A stretch of 42,751 bases of DNA, taken from NCBI GenBank assembly GCA_003281255.1, contig QCCL01000014.1:1-42751 (forward strand), given 5' to 3'. The position numbers and the translations under genes are program-made. The stretch's first letter is position 1. The number at the start of each line of letters is the position of its first letter. The notes beneath the pieces are model-generated. The model saw only the letters and a program-made list of their open reading frames with translations, was not told the origin of the DNA and made no database searches. Below are positions 31,540 through 41,048 of the stretch, piece by piece. Source of the stretch: Prochlorococcus sp. AG-347-L02 (GTDB lineage: Bacteria; Cyanobacteriota; Cyanobacteriia; PCC-6307; Cyanobiaceae).

Positions 31540-32558
31540 TACTCTATGCGTGGATCTAAATATGCGATTAAAATATCTACTAAGAGATTTAAAGAAACTA
31601 TGAGCATAGAGGTAAAAATTACAATGCCTTGAACCAAGGTATAGTCTCTTTGAGAAATAGCTTCATGTAATCTTAAAGCTATACCTGGCCATGAAAAAGT
31701 TACCTCGAACAATAGAGCACCTCCTGCTAATGAGGCCATAGTCAATCCAGAAATAGTGACAATTGGCAATAGAGCATTAGGCAATGCATGGTTTAAAAAT
31801 ATTTTTTTCCTTGATATTCCTCTACATATAGCAGCATTTACATAATCACTTTTTAATGTCTTATCCAAATTTACTCTTAATGAGCGACTGAATATACCAC
31901 TTAATAAAAAGCCAAGGGTAATCGAAGGAAGTGCGAGATGATAAAGACTATCTTTTAAAGCAATAATATTATTTGAAAGAATGCTATCTAAAACTAGAAA
32001 ACCTGTAATTTGAGGTGGTTGCTGAAATATTGGAAATCTACCTCCAATTGGGAAAATATTAAAAAATACAGAAAATAATAATTGTGCTAGCATTGCACCC
32101 CAAAAAGGAGGGATCGCATATGTAGCAATTCCTAATATTCTCGAAATATAATCAGTCTTTTTACCTCTATTTCTTAAGCCAATTAATCCCAATGGGAAAC
32201 CTATTAGTGTGGCACTAAATATTGAAAAGAATCCAAGCTCAAGACTTGCAGGTAATGACTTAATAATAATATTTAGGACTGGCTCCTGGGTACTAAGAGA
32301 TTGGCCAAAATCTAAGTACAATATATTTTTAATATATGAAAAATATTGACTTATTAAAGGTTCATTTAGCCCCAATTTATTTCTTAGAAATTCCCTTGAA
32401 ACCTCATCTGCACCAGATCCAAGTATGGCATCGACAGGATCGCCAGGGGCAACTCTCAATAAAATAAATACTAATGAAGAAATTATCCATAACATTATCG
32501 GTATTAATGAAATTTTTAATAAAGAATAATTTAGTAGTTTATTTAAATTTCTACTCAT
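31536..32558 (-). CDS. Peptide-type ABC transporter permease (DppB family)
   Basis: 340 residues with six membrane spans and all the hallmarks of DppB/OppB: RVAPGDPVDAILG (residues 35-47), LGLNEPLISQYFSYI, LDFGQSL, and the EAA loop YVNAAICRGISRKKIFLNHALPNALLP near residue 246. C-terminal FSWPGIALRLHEAISQRDYT is also typical. It forms the channel of an importer for peptides or, in related systems, nickel or glutathione. Its start overlaps the end of the binding-protein gene by 8 bases. A second permease and the ATPases are not in the window. Confidence 0.9.
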   Translation of the reverse strand: MSRNLNKLLNYSLLKISLIPIMLWIISSLVFILLRVAPGDPVDAILGSGADEVSREFLRNKLGLNEPLISQYFSYIKNILYLDFGQSLSTQEPVLNIIIKSLPASLELGFFSIFSATLIGFPLGLIGLRNRGKKTDYISRILGIATYAIPPFWGAMLAQLLFSVFFNIFPIGGRFPIFQQPPQITGFLVLDSILSNNIIALKDSLYHLALPSITLGFLLSGIFSRSLRVNLDKTLKSDYVNAAICRGISRKKIFLNHALPNALLPIVTISGLTMASLAGGALLFEVTFSWPGIALRLHEAISQRDYTLVQGIVIFTSMLIVSLNLLVDILIAYLDPRIEY

Positions 32559-34122
32559 TAATTAACTCTAGATCACTCAATGAAATTATTCCTGCACCAT
32601 TAAAAATAGGTTTTGATATTTTATTTTGAGACCATGCTTTTTGAGAGGATATCCAAATAGGAATATAAGGGATTGAATTTGCTGCTATTTTTTCAATTTC
32701 AATAAGTTTTTCTAATCTTTTAATTCCACTTATTTTTTCACTCTCAAGAAATAAATTTTCCACTTTATTGGATCCCCAAAAACTACCGCTGTAAACTGAT
32801 TCTCCTTTTTTACATATGCCATCAACTATTTCATTACAACTTAAAAGAGGGGTTAGATATGCTTCTGGATCTGAATAAGCTCCAGTCCAATCGAGAATAA
32901 CTGCTTTATAAATTCCTAAACTTAGATTCTTATAAACTGTTGTAGATTCAACCCCATTGAGTTCAATATCAATACAATCTTTCAAAGAACTTTTAATTTC
33001 TTCTTGCCATGTCAGAGCAATAAGCTTATCAGCTGGTACATTCGATCTATAAGTAAGAGGTATTTTTAGAATATTTCCATTACAATAATTTTCTTTTTGC
33101 AATAACCTTCTCGCTTCTAAATAATCATATTTAGGCCACAGTTCTTGATTATCTTTTTTTAATATCGGAGGAATAATTGATCTAGATGGCTTCCTTAATC
33201 CATAACTTACTTTCTCACTAATCAATTTTCTATTAATACTTTTTGCTAAAGCCAGTCTTAAATTAAGATTACTTAAGGGATAAGAACTAGTTTTAAGGCT
33301 TATAAAACTTAGTTCAGTGAAAGGGCTATTACCTTCATTAAACTGTTTATTTTTGCTTAAATTATTTAAACTTTTTCTCTGACTATCATCAATTGAATTT
33401 GATAAAAGCACATCAATTTGTTTACTTTTTAAAGCCCCAAAAAGAGAAGATGAATTTGAATATCCCACAAAATTAACACCCTTATTTAAGGGCTTTTCAC
33501 CCCAATAATTCAAATATGGATCTATTGATTGAACTTCATTAGAAAAACTTGTCAGCACATACTTGCCAGTACCAACGAATTTTTTATTTAGAAACTTATC
33601 AGAATATTCTTTGTAAAATGTAGGAGATATTGGAGTTAAATTTACTGATGTAAGTAAACCATTTAAAGAACTTGATGGTTTATTCAAATTTATTATTACT
33701 GAATATTCACTTGGCGTTTCTATTGATTTAATCTTATTTCCTAAAATATAATTCATCGTTCCAATTCTTTTGAATCTATCAAAGGTAAACTTCATAGCAT
33801 TTGAGTTAAATGCAGTTCCATCATGAAAAAAAACATTCTTTCTTAAATTGATAGTTATTTGAAGTCTATCCTTTGAAATAATTGGCATCCCCGAGGCCAA
33901 TTCAGGGATTAATTCTCCATCAGAATTTAATTCATATAATGTGTCTCCTAGAGAACTGATTAATTGAATCGCTTTAAGAGTATTTGCCCTAGCTGGATCT
34001 AAAGATTCAATTTTTCCAGAACTTGCTACTATGATTTTTTTAGATATTCTTTTTGAGCCGCAAGAATTCTGAAAAAAAGAAATTAAAATAATAAATATTG
34101 ATAAAACAACTTTTTTTTTCAT
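32551..34122 (-). CDS. Peptide-type ABC transporter substrate-binding protein (DppA family)
   Basis: 523 residues. The N-terminus ends in a Cys (SFFQNSCGS, about residue 21) that could be lipidated, though the lipobox is poor. The family 5 solute-binding fold is marked by SSGKIESLDPARANTLKAIQ, QLITINLRKNVFFHDGTAFN and NLRLALAKSINRKLI. It captures peptides or similar ligands outside the membrane for the adjacent DppB-type permease. Overlaps that gene by 8 bases and the preceding 97-residue gene by 4, so all three are probably one operon. Confidence 0.9.
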   Translation of the reverse strand: MKKKVVLSIFIILISFFQNSCGSKRISKKIIVASSGKIESLDPARANTLKAIQLISSLGDTLYELNSDGELIPELASGMPIISKDRLQITINLRKNVFFHDGTAFNSNAMKFTFDRFKRIGTMNYILGNKIKSIETPSEYSVIINLNKPSSSLNGLLTSVNLTPISPTFYKEYSDKFLNKKFVGTGKYVLTSFSNEVQSIDPYLNYWGEKPLNKGVNFVGYSNSSSLFGALKSKQIDVLLSNSIDDSQRKSLNNLSKNKQFNEGNSPFTELSFISLKTSSYPLSNLNLRLALAKSINRKLISEKVSYGLRKPSRSIIPPILKKDNQELWPKYDYLEARRLLQKENYCNGNILKIPLTYRSNVPADKLIALTWQEEIKSSLKDCIDIELNGVESTTVYKNLSLGIYKAVILDWTGAYSDPEAYLTPLLSCNEIVDGICKKGESVYSGSFWGSNKVENLFLESEKISGIKRLEKLIEIEKIAANSIPYIPIWISSQKAWSQNKISKPIFNGAGIISLSDLELINE

Positions 34123-34412
34123 ATTTCAAAATTACTTAATTTTTCTGAAAAATTATTTGAGCAAAAAATTTGTAAGGTTATTTGACTTATTTCTAAAGCA
34201 AATGTTTTTTTAGAATTAGAGGCAAAAGGCCACTCTCTCACCCAACAAATTTCTTTACCTATATTTAAACCAATTACTTGAAAAGTCTTATTGCTATTTT
34301 TAATTTTTACACAAGCACCTTTGTAAAGGTTTTTAGAAAAAGATAAATTATTTTTTTCATTTTTATTTTCTAATAGTTTTGGATGAATCATTAAGGTTTT
34401 AAAACCAAACAC
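34119..34412 (-). CDS. Conserved hypothetical protein, small beta barrel
   Basis: 97 residues; an internal ATG at residue 8 is an alternative start. The middle segment (YKGACVKIKNSNKTFQVIGL, then KEICWVREWPF) reads like an SH3- or KOW-like strand pattern: basic, Cys- and Trp-containing. It begins the operon with the binding protein, which it overlaps by 4 bases. No family recognised. Confidence 0.5.
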   Translation of the reverse strand: MFGFKTLMIHPKLLENKNEKNNLSFSKNLYKGACVKIKNSNKTFQVIGLNIGKEICWVREWPFASNSKKTFALEISQITLQIFCSNNFSEKLSNFEI

Positions 34413-34461
34413 TTACTTTCTTCGGTTTACCAAGCTATAAAGAAATTTGCAAACTATTTTT

Positions 34462-35763
34462 TTAAATACAACTTAATTGACTTGCAATAATTATGACTTC
34501 ATTGAGCGAATTTATTTCATCTTTCGATCTCTCAAAATCTCCATTATTTACTTCATGTGTAATAACGACAATTTCAGCTTTATCCTCACTTGCATCAAGT
34601 TGAACAATTGATTCGATTGAAACATTATTTTTTCCAAAAATATCTCCAATCTTTCCTATAACACCTGGACTATCAAGACAGATAATTCTAAGGTAATTTT
34701 TTTTATTTATTTGTGAAGATTCGATGATATGACAGTTTCTCCAGAAATAGAAAGATAATAATGGATCGATTGAATTATTATTTTTAACTGAGGAAGCATG
34801 CAGATTTAATATATCTGATACTACTGATGCAGCAGTTGGGCCACTCCCTGCTCCTGGACCGTATAACATTATCTCTCCAAGAGGATCAGCCTCTATCAAT
34901 AAGGCATTATTAACTCCCTTAACTGTTGCCAATGGATGAGATTTTGGAATCAAAGAAGGGCCTACCCAAATATTCAAAGCTAGTGAATCATGACTATTAA
35001 TTTGTCCCCTTTCTGAGAGCGCTAAAAGTTTTATTTCAAACCCTAATTTATTAGCATATTCGATATCCTTTAGATTAATTTTACTAATGCCCTCAGAATG
35101 AATCTCCTCTCTTTTGATTTTCCCTCCAAATGCAAGTTCACTAAGAATTGAAATCTTATCGGCAGCATCATGGCCTTCAACATCTGCAGTTGGATCAAAT
35201 TCTGCATACCCAAGGCTTTGGGCCAATTTTAAGGTCTCCTTATAATCAGCTTTTTCATTTGTCATCTTTGAAAGAATAAAATTTGTTGTGCCATTTATTA
35301 TCCCAACCATTTTTTTTATGCTGTTACTTTTTAATGATCTTTTTAAGGGTTCAATTATAGGAATCCCCCCGCAAACTGCTGCCTCTGACAATATATAAAC
35401 TCCTTCTTTAGATGCAGTTTTATATATTTCTTCTCCATATCTTGCAATGACTGCTTTATTTGCCGTAACAACAGATTTACCTAATTTTAATGATTGCAGA
35501 ATAATATCTTTCGCTAAATCAACCCCACCCATTACTTCAACAATTACATCTATAGAGGGGTCATTAATTAGTTTAAATGGATCATCAGTTAATAAATTAT
35601 TATCTAGCTCAATATCTCTTTTTTTATTAAGATCTTTAACTGCTATTTTTGCAATTTCTATTTCTTTTAGAATTGGATGTGAATTAACTTCAGAACTTAA
35701 TATTTTATAAATCCCTGAACCTACAGTTCCAAAACCTACAATCCCAATTTTGCATTTTCTCAT
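34462..35763 (-). CDS. hom: Homoserine dehydrogenase
   Basis: 433 residues, the length of a monofunctional homoserine dehydrogenase. GFGTVGSGI (residues 10-18) is the NAD(P)-binding loop, and GVDLAKDIILQSLKLGKSVV with TANKAVIARYG continue the Rossmann domain. GTTNFILSKM and AEFDPTADVEGHDAADKI form the catalytic part, and an ACT domain (SPGVIGKIGDIFGKNNVSIE...) fills the C-terminus, where threonine feedback is sensed. It reduces aspartate semialdehyde to homoserine for threonine and methionine synthesis. No aspartokinase is fused. Confidence 0.95.
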   Translation of the reverse strand: MRKCKIGIVGFGTVGSGIYKILSSEVNSHPILKEIEIAKIAVKDLNKKRDIELDNNLLTDDPFKLINDPSIDVIVEVMGGVDLAKDIILQSLKLGKSVVTANKAVIARYGEEIYKTASKEGVYILSEAAVCGGIPIIEPLKRSLKSNSIKKMVGIINGTTNFILSKMTNEKADYKETLKLAQSLGYAEFDPTADVEGHDAADKISILSELAFGGKIKREEIHSEGISKINLKDIEYANKLGFEIKLLALSERGQINSHDSLALNIWVGPSLIPKSHPLATVKGVNNALLIEADPLGEIMLYGPGAGSGPTAASVVSDILNLHASSVKNNNSIDPLLSFYFWRNCHIIESSQINKKNYLRIICLDSPGVIGKIGDIFGKNNVSIESIVQLDASEDKAEIVVITHEVNNGDFERSKDEINSLNEVIIIASQLSCI

Positions 35764-35807
35764 TTTTTATTTCTTTTAACTTTGAGTTTAATTTTATATT
35801 ATTAGGC

Positions 35808-36227
35808 CTACAAAAATTCATTTGCTTGAGACTGCATTTTCAATAAAATATTTAAAAAACCATTTGATCTTGAAGGGGTTAAGCTTGCTTTTAAACCAGT
35901 ATCTTCTATAAATTTCTTATCTATTTCAACAACTTCATTTGGTGTTAACTCATTTAATCCCTTTATTAGAAAGGCCAACAAACCCTTTGTTATAAGAGCA
36001 TCAGAATATCCTTCCCAAAATAATTTACCAGCTTTAATAGTTGCCTTAACAAAAACTTCTGAAACGCATCCCTTAACTTTATTTTCTTCAACAAGAATTT
36101 CACTATCTGGTTCTTTCAATTTTTTGCCTAACCACAAAATGTATTCATATTTCCTTTTTGGATCTTCTGATTTTTTTAACTTTTGTACTAATTTTGATAA
36201 ATTATTGTATTTTTCCTGATTTTCCAT
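35808..36227 (-). CDS. sufE: SufE-type cysteine desulfurase partner
   Basis: 139 residues. It shows KYEYILWLGKKLKEPDSE, then KVKGCVSEVFVKA with the persulfide-carrying Cys54, and the GLLAFLIKGLNELTPNEVVE helix. SufE takes sulfur from the cysteine desulfurase SufS for Fe-S cluster assembly, cytoplasmic, important for photosystem I and ferredoxin. It is encoded between hom and the 5-formyl-THF cyclo-ligase gene, 39 bases away from the latter. SufS is not in the window. Confidence 0.93.
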   Translation of the reverse strand: MENQEKYNNLSKLVQKLKKSEDPKRKYEYILWLGKKLKEPDSEILVEENKVKGCVSEVFVKATIKAGKLFWEGYSDALITKGLLAFLIKGLNELTPNEVVEIDKKFIEDTGLKASLTPSRSNGFLNILLKMQSQANEFL

Positions 36228-36266
36228 TTTTTAAAACTATAAATTAATCCCTTTATGAACCTTCTA

Positions 36267-36824
36267 TTATACAAATATTTCTTTTTCTGTGATAAAGCCC
36301 GATAAAGGGATATCCCACTCAGCTCTGGTTAATGGAATTTTACTTACACAATTAGAAGTTAATACTCCGATGCATGGAACATTTCTCCAATCGTTATCTC
36401 TCCTTAATTTATCAAAATAACCTCCTCCATATCCTAATCTTGTTAAATTTTTATCAACGGAAAGACATGGTACAAATATCATGCTTATCTGCAAATAACT
36501 TAAAGGGGAAACATTATTTGGACTTAGTATCCCCTCAGAATCTTTGGTAAGAGGCTTTTCTTCCCACGGATAAAATAACAATTCTTTTTTATCTTTACAT
36601 CTAGGTAAAGCTAAACTAAATTTTTTTTTAAGACTTCTTATATCAACTTCATTTTTTAAAGGCCAATATATGCCTACATAACCAATATTTTTATATTCCT
36701 TTATAAATGAATCAATATATAATCTTACATTCTTTTCTACATTTTCTCTTTGATTAAGAGAAATCCCATCTCTTAGTTTTCTAAAAGTATCCCTCTCCAA
36801 TTTCTTTTTTTCAGAAATAGTCAT
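36267..36824 (-). CDS. 5-formyltetrahydrofolate cyclo-ligase
   Basis: 185 residues. KKKLERDTFRKLRDGISLNQ is the N-terminal helix with the substrate-binding Arg/Lys. NVGIYWPLKNEVDIR-type pattern (GYVGIYWPLKNEVDIRSL) and the C-terminal RLGYGGGYFDKLRRD (ATP- and substrate-binding) are the family signature. It converts 5-formyl-THF to methenyl-THF using ATP. The stop is 9 bases before the ruvC start direction-wise, so the two genes are in one operon. Confidence 0.92.
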   Translation of the reverse strand: MTISEKKKLERDTFRKLRDGISLNQRENVEKNVRLYIDSFIKEYKNIGYVGIYWPLKNEVDIRSLKKKFSLALPRCKDKKELLFYPWEEKPLTKDSEGILSPNNVSPLSYLQISMIFVPCLSVDKNLTRLGYGGGYFDKLRRDNDWRNVPCIGVLTSNCVSKIPLTRAEWDIPLSGFITEKEIFV

Positions 36825-36833
36825 ATTGAATCT

Positions 36834-37307
36834 TCAGTTAATGCCATCTTCATTTAATTTTGTGAGAGCTATAGCCAAGGCATCTGCTGAATCATCAGGT
36901 TTTGGAGGTTTTTTAAGTTCTAAGCTATACATAACAGCATCAAGAACTTCTTTCTTAGATGCTTTTCCAGACCCAGCAATGGTTAACTTTATCTGAGCAG
37001 GAGAATATTCACTAACATTAATTTTTTTTGAGGCCAATACCATCATAATTACGCCTCTAGCCTGCACCACACTAATGGTAGTGCTTGATCTGTAAAAGAA
37101 AAATTTTTCTACCGCAGCTGACGTTGGATTCCAATGATTTATTAATTCATTAAGATCTTTGAATATCTCATAAAGTCTATCTTCTTCTTTTTTATCCTTA
37201 CCTGTCTCAATGACACCACAATCTAATAATATCTTTTTTTCATTCTCTATTTCGATAATTCCATAACCAACTCTAGCTAATCCAGGGTCAATTCCAATTA
37301 TTCTCAC
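36834..37307 (-). CDS. ruvC: Crossover junction endodeoxyribonuclease RuvC
   Basis: 157 residues. [17 protein letters not shown] holds Asp7, [12 protein letters not shown] holds Glu67, and [16 protein letters not shown] holds the late Asp pair (138/139) and Asp142, the catalytic set of RuvC. It resolves Holliday junctions as a dimer in the RuvABC complex. RuvA and RuvB are not in the window. Same operon-like run as chlI (5 bases apart) and the folate enzyme. Confidence 0.95.
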   Translation of the reverse strand: MRIIGIDPGLARVGYGIIEIENEKKILLDCGVIETGKDKKEEDRLYEIFKDLNELINHWNPTSAAVEKFFFYRSSTTISVVQARGVIMMVLASKKINVSEYSPAQIKLTIAGSGKASKKEVLDAVMYSLELKKPPKPDDSADALAIALTKLNEDGIN

Positions 37308-37312
37308 TGTAA

Positions 37313-38401
37313 TTAAGCTTCTGTAGACAATTGAAATTTTGTAAGATTTTCTTTTTCATCTAAATCAAATACTTTACAAAAAGCCTGAATAACTCTTTCA
37401 CCTGAATCAACTTGTTCTAAGGGATCTTTTCTTAATCTGTGTCTTAAAGAGCAAGAAATAACCCTTGCTATATCATCTTCTTGCACCTCAGTTCTGCCCT
37501 CAAAGGCTGCAATTGCCCTTGCTGATCGATTTGTAACAATATCTCCACGCAAACCATCAACATCTAGTTCTCCGCAGATTGCAGAAATATTCAATCTTAG
37601 GTCATCGTCCATTTGAACAGAATTTAATATTTTTTGTGCTTTAATAACCTTTTGTTGAAGTTCATCCTGTTGTTTCTCCACGCTCAATGAAAACTCATCA
37701 GGATTATCGTCAAAAGAAGTTCTTTGATCTACAACCTGAACTCTTAATTCAGCATCTCTAACTGTCTTAACCTCAACACTCATTCCAAACCTATCTAATA
37801 GTTGAGGTCTTAATTCACCTTCTTCTGGATTGCCTGAACCAATAAGGACAAATCTAGCAGGGTGTCGAACTGACACTCCCTCCCTTTCAACTGTATTCCA
37901 TCCCGAAGCAGCCGAATCTAAAAGTACATCGACTAAATGATCATCAAGTAAATTCACTTCATCAACATATAATAAACCCCTATTAGCTTTTGCTAATAAC
38001 CCTGGTTCAAATGCCTTAACACCCTCACTCAAAGCCTTTTCAATATCAATAGTTCCACAAAGCCTGTCTTCAGTAGCTCCTAAAGGTAAATCAACCATAG
38101 GGACTTGTTTTTGGATACTCTCTAGATTTTCTCCTTGGACAATTTTTTCCAAAACTTCTTTACTCTGCAAATCAGGATCAACTAGAGAACTATTATATGG
38201 ATCATCTTTTACAACATCAATCGCAGGCAACAAATCAGCTAAGGCTCTGATTGTAGTAGACTTTCCAGTCCCTCTATCACCCATTATCATCACTCCTCCA
38301 ATTCTTGGATCAATAACATTTAACAAGAGTGCTAATTTCATTTCTTCCTGACCAATTACAGCTGTAAAAGGGAAAACTCTTCTTTTCTTTGTTGTTGTCA
38401 C
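37313..38401 (-). CDS. chlI: Magnesium chelatase ATPase subunit I
   Basis: 362 residues. AAA+ ATPase: Walker [11 protein letters not shown] (41-50), Walker B in [20 protein letters not shown], sensor 1 [10 protein letters not shown], arginine finger region [10 protein letters not shown], and the C-terminal helical lid with [20 protein letters not shown]. ChlI powers insertion of Mg into protoporphyrin IX, the first committed step of chlorophyll synthesis, with ChlD and ChlH (not in this window). It starts the run chlI-ruvC-folate enzyme on the minus strand. Confidence 0.96.
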   Translation of the reverse strand: MTTTKKRRVFPFTAVIGQEEMKLALLLNVIDPRIGGVMIMGDRGTGKSTTIRALADLLPAIDVVKDDPYNSSLVDPDLQSKEVLEKIVQGENLESIQKQVPMVDLPLGATEDRLCGTIDIEKALSEGVKAFEPGLLAKANRGLLYVDEVNLLDDHLVDVLLDSAASGWNTVEREGVSVRHPARFVLIGSGNPEEGELRPQLLDRFGMSVEVKTVRDAELRVQVVDQRTSFDDNPDEFSLSVEKQQDELQQKVIKAQKILNSVQMDDDLRLNISAICGELDVDGLRGDIVTNRSARAIAAFEGRTEVQEDDIARVISCSLRHRLRKDPLEQVDSGERVIQAFCKVFDLDEKENLTKFQLSTEA

Positions 38402-38523
38402 AGTTTTAGTTTTCTTAAATATTCAAATAATCAATAGATGCTACTTCAGAAAATGTTTTTAGTAAATATAACTATTAAATAAAGACTACGAAGAAATCAA
38501 ATCTAATTAAATTTATTATGGAA

Positions 38524-39273
38524 CTAATTCCTTTTTGAATTATTCAAAAACCATTTTATTTGATGAACAATTCCTCTTAAAACATTTATTTCGTGCATAG
38601 ATGTATTTGCCCTTAAAATATAATTTTTGAATTTAACTATTTTTGGTCTAGAGGTATGTTTTAATAGATATCCAACCTTCAAAAGCAATTCCTCTATCTC
38701 CAAAAACGAATCATAAATTTGTTTTGATGATGCAAGATTAAAAACTTTTAATTCTTGATCAAAGTTTCTTTTTGAAGACTTTTTTAGTTCATACAAAGCT
38801 ATTGAAACTGCGTGGGAAAGATTTAAAGAGGGATTATTCATAGATGTAGGAATATTAAAAGTCTTATTTGCAAGAAGTAATTCATCATTAGTTAAACCAC
38901 TATCTTCTCTTCCAAATATAATTGCTAAATTATTTATCTTTTTAAAAGATGAAGTCCAATTAAATACATCTTCTGAAGATTCAAAAAATGAATTTTTACT
39001 TACATCAATTCTTCCACAAGATGCAAGAACCAAATCACAATCAAAAATAGCATTTTCAAGATTATAAAAAATCTTACAATTATCAAGAAATTTTTGACCT
39101 TTAAGGGCCATTTTTTTTGCATCTAAAGATAATATATTGCATTTTGGAGAAACAATTCTTAATTCATCAACTTCAAAGTTAGAGCATAATCTAGCAACGC
39201 TCCCTACATTTAAAGGGCCATTTGGTTCAACTAATATTACCTTTAAATTAGAAAAATTTTTCTCCAAAATCAT
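38524..39273 (-). CDS. TrmJ/TrmH-type RNA methyltransferase (SPOUT)
   Basis: 249 residues. The SPOUT motifs are visible: VEPNGPLNVGSVARLCSNFE, AIIFGREDSGLTNDELLLAN, and NPSLNLSHAVSIALYELKKS, which form the trefoil knot and AdoMet site. The ALKGQKFLDNCKIF stretch and the helical tail fit TrmJ rather than the TrmH/RlmB group. It would methylate a ribose 2'-OH in tRNA, by family. The start overlaps the end of the cytochrome gene by 4 bases, a coupled pair. Confidence 0.9.
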   Translation of the reverse strand: MILEKNFSNLKVILVEPNGPLNVGSVARLCSNFEVDELRIVSPKCNILSLDAKKMALKGQKFLDNCKIFYNLENAIFDCDLVLASCGRIDVSKNSFFESSEDVFNWTSSFKKINNLAIIFGREDSGLTNDELLLANKTFNIPTSMNNPSLNLSHAVSIALYELKKSSKRNFDQELKVFNLASSKQIYDSFLEIEELLLKVGYLLKHTSRPKIVKFKNYILRANTSMHEINVLRGIVHQIKWFLNNSKRN

Positions 39274-39656
39274 TCAAGGCTGTGAAGATATTTTAATAAA
39301 TTGGACATATTTACAGGATCAATTTCAAAACTTGGCATAGGAGGAGTTAGGCCTCCAGTTACTTGTTTTATTATCTCTTTATCATTCAAACGTTGAGTTA
39401 TTGAGTGTAAGTCTGGCCCCACTAATCCTCTTGCTGTAATTCCATGACATCCAACACAATTTATCTTAAAAAGAGCATCTCCTTCCTCAGCAGAGCCATT
39501 AAGCCCAAGAGTTTCAATAATATATTTGTTATTTTCTTGATGTTTTACGAAAAATATTGAAAAACAAATCAATAAAACTCCAAATATAATAAAAGCAATT
39601 TTTAAGATTTCTCTTTTAAAGTCTCTTTCTGCTGCATTTGATGAAGATGTTGACAC
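39270..39656 (-). CDS. Membrane-anchored c-type cytochrome (cytochrome cM-like)
   Basis: 128 residues. One membrane helix (19-38) anchors a class I cytochrome c domain with haem-binding CVGCH (67-71) and a probable axial Met107 in PPMPSF. GLVGPDLHSITQRL lies between them. The size and single anchor fit cyanobacterial cytochrome cM, whose electron-transfer role is still debated. Haem would face the lumen or periplasm. Overlaps the methyltransferase gene by 4 bases and is divergent from petG, with 54 bases between the start codons. Confidence 0.82.
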   Translation of the reverse strand: MSTSSSNAAERDFKREILKIAFIIFGVLLICFSIFFVKHQENNKYIIETLGLNGSAEEGDALFKINCVGCHGITARGLVGPDLHSITQRLNDKEIIKQVTGGLTPPMPSFEIDPVNMSNLLKYLHSLE

Positions 39657-39710
39657 AAAAAATAGTCTCTATGTAACAATTGTGGATAAGAAATTAAAAA
39701 AAGGCAAAAA

Positions 39711-39830
39711 ATGATAGAGCCTCTTCTATGTGGAATTGTTTTAGGTTTAGTTCCAATAACTCTTCTTGGATTATTCGTAAGTGCATGGAATCAATACAGA
39801 AGAGGTTCAGGTATGCTGGACATTGATTAG
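39711..39830 (+). CDS. petG: Cytochrome b6f complex subunit PetG
   Basis: 39 residues, ATG at 39711 to TAG at 39830: [20 protein letters not shown], then [19 protein letters not shown]. This is the classical PetG sequence (MIEPLLxGIVLGLIPxTLxGLFxxAYxQYRRG). It is a single-span subunit at the edge of the cytochrome b6f complex in the thylakoid. The gene is on the plus strand in a region otherwise on the minus strand, and its last 24 bases overlap the end of rsmD. Its shortness makes it easy to miss. Confidence 0.95.
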   Translation: MIEPLLCGIVLGLVPITLLGLFVSAWNQYRRGSGMLDID

Positions 39831-40406
39831 AAATGTTAATCTTGACTGTCCATAATTTCTTACATCTATAGTTTCCCACAAAGTACTTTTTTTAATAAAT
39901 AGGTTTGGAGAATGTTCACAAATAACTGTTGAATCTTTTTTTAAAAAATTACATTTGAATAATTGATTTAAAACTAATTCATGGAAATTCACTTCGTAAG
40001 GAGGATCTAGATAAACAAAATCAAATTTTAATTTGTTTAAATCCATATTTCTAGATGATAAGTTTCTCTCATAATTTGGTTTTGTCCATTTCAAAACGTC
40101 TTTACAAATAACTTCGATATCATTTCTCCTATTCTCTATGTTCTCCAATGAGAGTAAATTTTCTAAGCAAATTTTTGAGTTGATTTTGTTTTTTTCAATT
40201 GCAAGTATTTTGCTTGCCCCGTGATTATAGGCTTCACAAGAAATGGCCCCTGTCCCACTAAATAAATCTAACCAGTTACTATTTTCTACTCTATTGTTCA
40301 ATATATTGAATATGGCCTCTCTCACTCTCAAAGTTGTAGGTCTGGTATAAGAATTATTTGGACTTTGGAGTTTTTTACCTCCTATTAATCTTAAGTTAGT
40401 CTTCAT
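39807..40406 (-). CDS. rsmD: 16S rRNA (guanine-N2)-methyltransferase RsmD
   Basis: 199 residues. [12 protein letters not shown] and [15 protein letters not shown] are the RsmD N-terminal pattern, [20 protein letters not shown] is the AdoMet-binding motif I, and FVYLDPPYE is the catalytic motif IV (D-P-P-Y). It methylates G966 of 16S rRNA by family knowledge. The stop is convergent with petG and overlaps its end by 24 bases. hisH lies upstream on the same strand with 13 bases between. Confidence 0.93.
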   Translation of the reverse strand: MKTNLRLIGGKKLQSPNNSYTRPTTLRVREAIFNILNNRVENSNWLDLFSGTGAISCEAYNHGASKILAIEKNKINSKICLENLLSLENIENRRNDIEVICKDVLKWTKPNYERNLSSRNMDLNKLKFDFVYLDPPYEVNFHELVLNQLFKCNFLKKDSTVICEHSPNLFIKKSTLWETIDVRNYGQSRLTFLINVQHT

Positions 40407-40419
40407 CCCTAAGCATCTG

Positions 40420-41037
40420 TTATTGAATATTACTCAGCCATCTTCTCAAAAGTTTTTCTCCGGTTTTTCCAGATTTTTCCGGATGAAACTGACAGGCCAA
40501 CAAATTATCATTCTCAATCATTGCAGTTAATCTTTCAGGGCCATAATCAACCTGAGCTGCAATAATATTTAAGTCGTCTGGGATTGCATGATAGGAATGT
40601 ACAAAATAGACCCAATTATTTAATTCTTCAAGTTCTAATAATGTATTTGGTTTTGTAGGTAAAAGTTGGCTCCAACCAATGTGTGGGATTCTCTGGTTAA
40701 CAATATTGGGTATTTTTTGTATTTTTCCTTTTAGAATACCCAGCCCTTGAACTTTTCCTTCATCACTAGATTCAAAAAGGAGTTGGAGACCCAAACATAT
40801 CCCCAAAAAGGACTTCCCACTTTTAATCCAATTTTTCAAATCAGTTATCAAATCAGTATTTATGAGATTATTCATCGCAGGATCAAATGATCCAACCCCA
40901 GGAAGTATTATCGCCTTACAAAGCTTGCAGTCATTAAAGTTTTTAATTAATATAATTTCTTCTCCAAGACTTTCTAGAGATTTTGTTACGGAATGAATAT
41001 TACCCATTCCATAGTCTATTAGCCCGATTTTATGCAA
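40420..41037 (-). CDS. hisH: Imidazole glycerol phosphate synthase, glutaminase subunit
   Basis: 205 residues, a class I glutamine amidotransferase. GLIDYGMGNIHSVTKSLESLG starts it, the oxyanion-hole PGVGSF follows, and the catalytic triad is Cys81 in LGICLGLQLLFE with His185 and Glu187 in ACQFHPEKSG. It supplies ammonia to HisF to close the imidazole ring of histidine and release AICAR. HisF is not in the window. It lies between rsmD and trxA on the minus strand. Confidence 0.95.
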   Translation of the reverse strand: MHKIGLIDYGMGNIHSVTKSLESLGEEIILIKNFNDCKLCKAIILPGVGSFDPAMNNLINTDLITDLKNWIKSGKSFLGICLGLQLLFESSDEGKVQGLGILKGKIQKIPNIVNQRIPHIGWSQLLPTKPNTLLELEELNNWVYFVHSYHAIPDDLNIIAAQVDYGPERLTAMIENDNLLACQFHPEKSGKTGEKLLRRWLSNIQ

Positions 41038-41048
41038 AGCTTTTAAAT

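Noticed and set aside
39694..39879. 61-codon minus-strand frame over petG
   Set aside because: petG on the plus strand is unmistakable, and the opposite frame overlaps rsmD in another phase.
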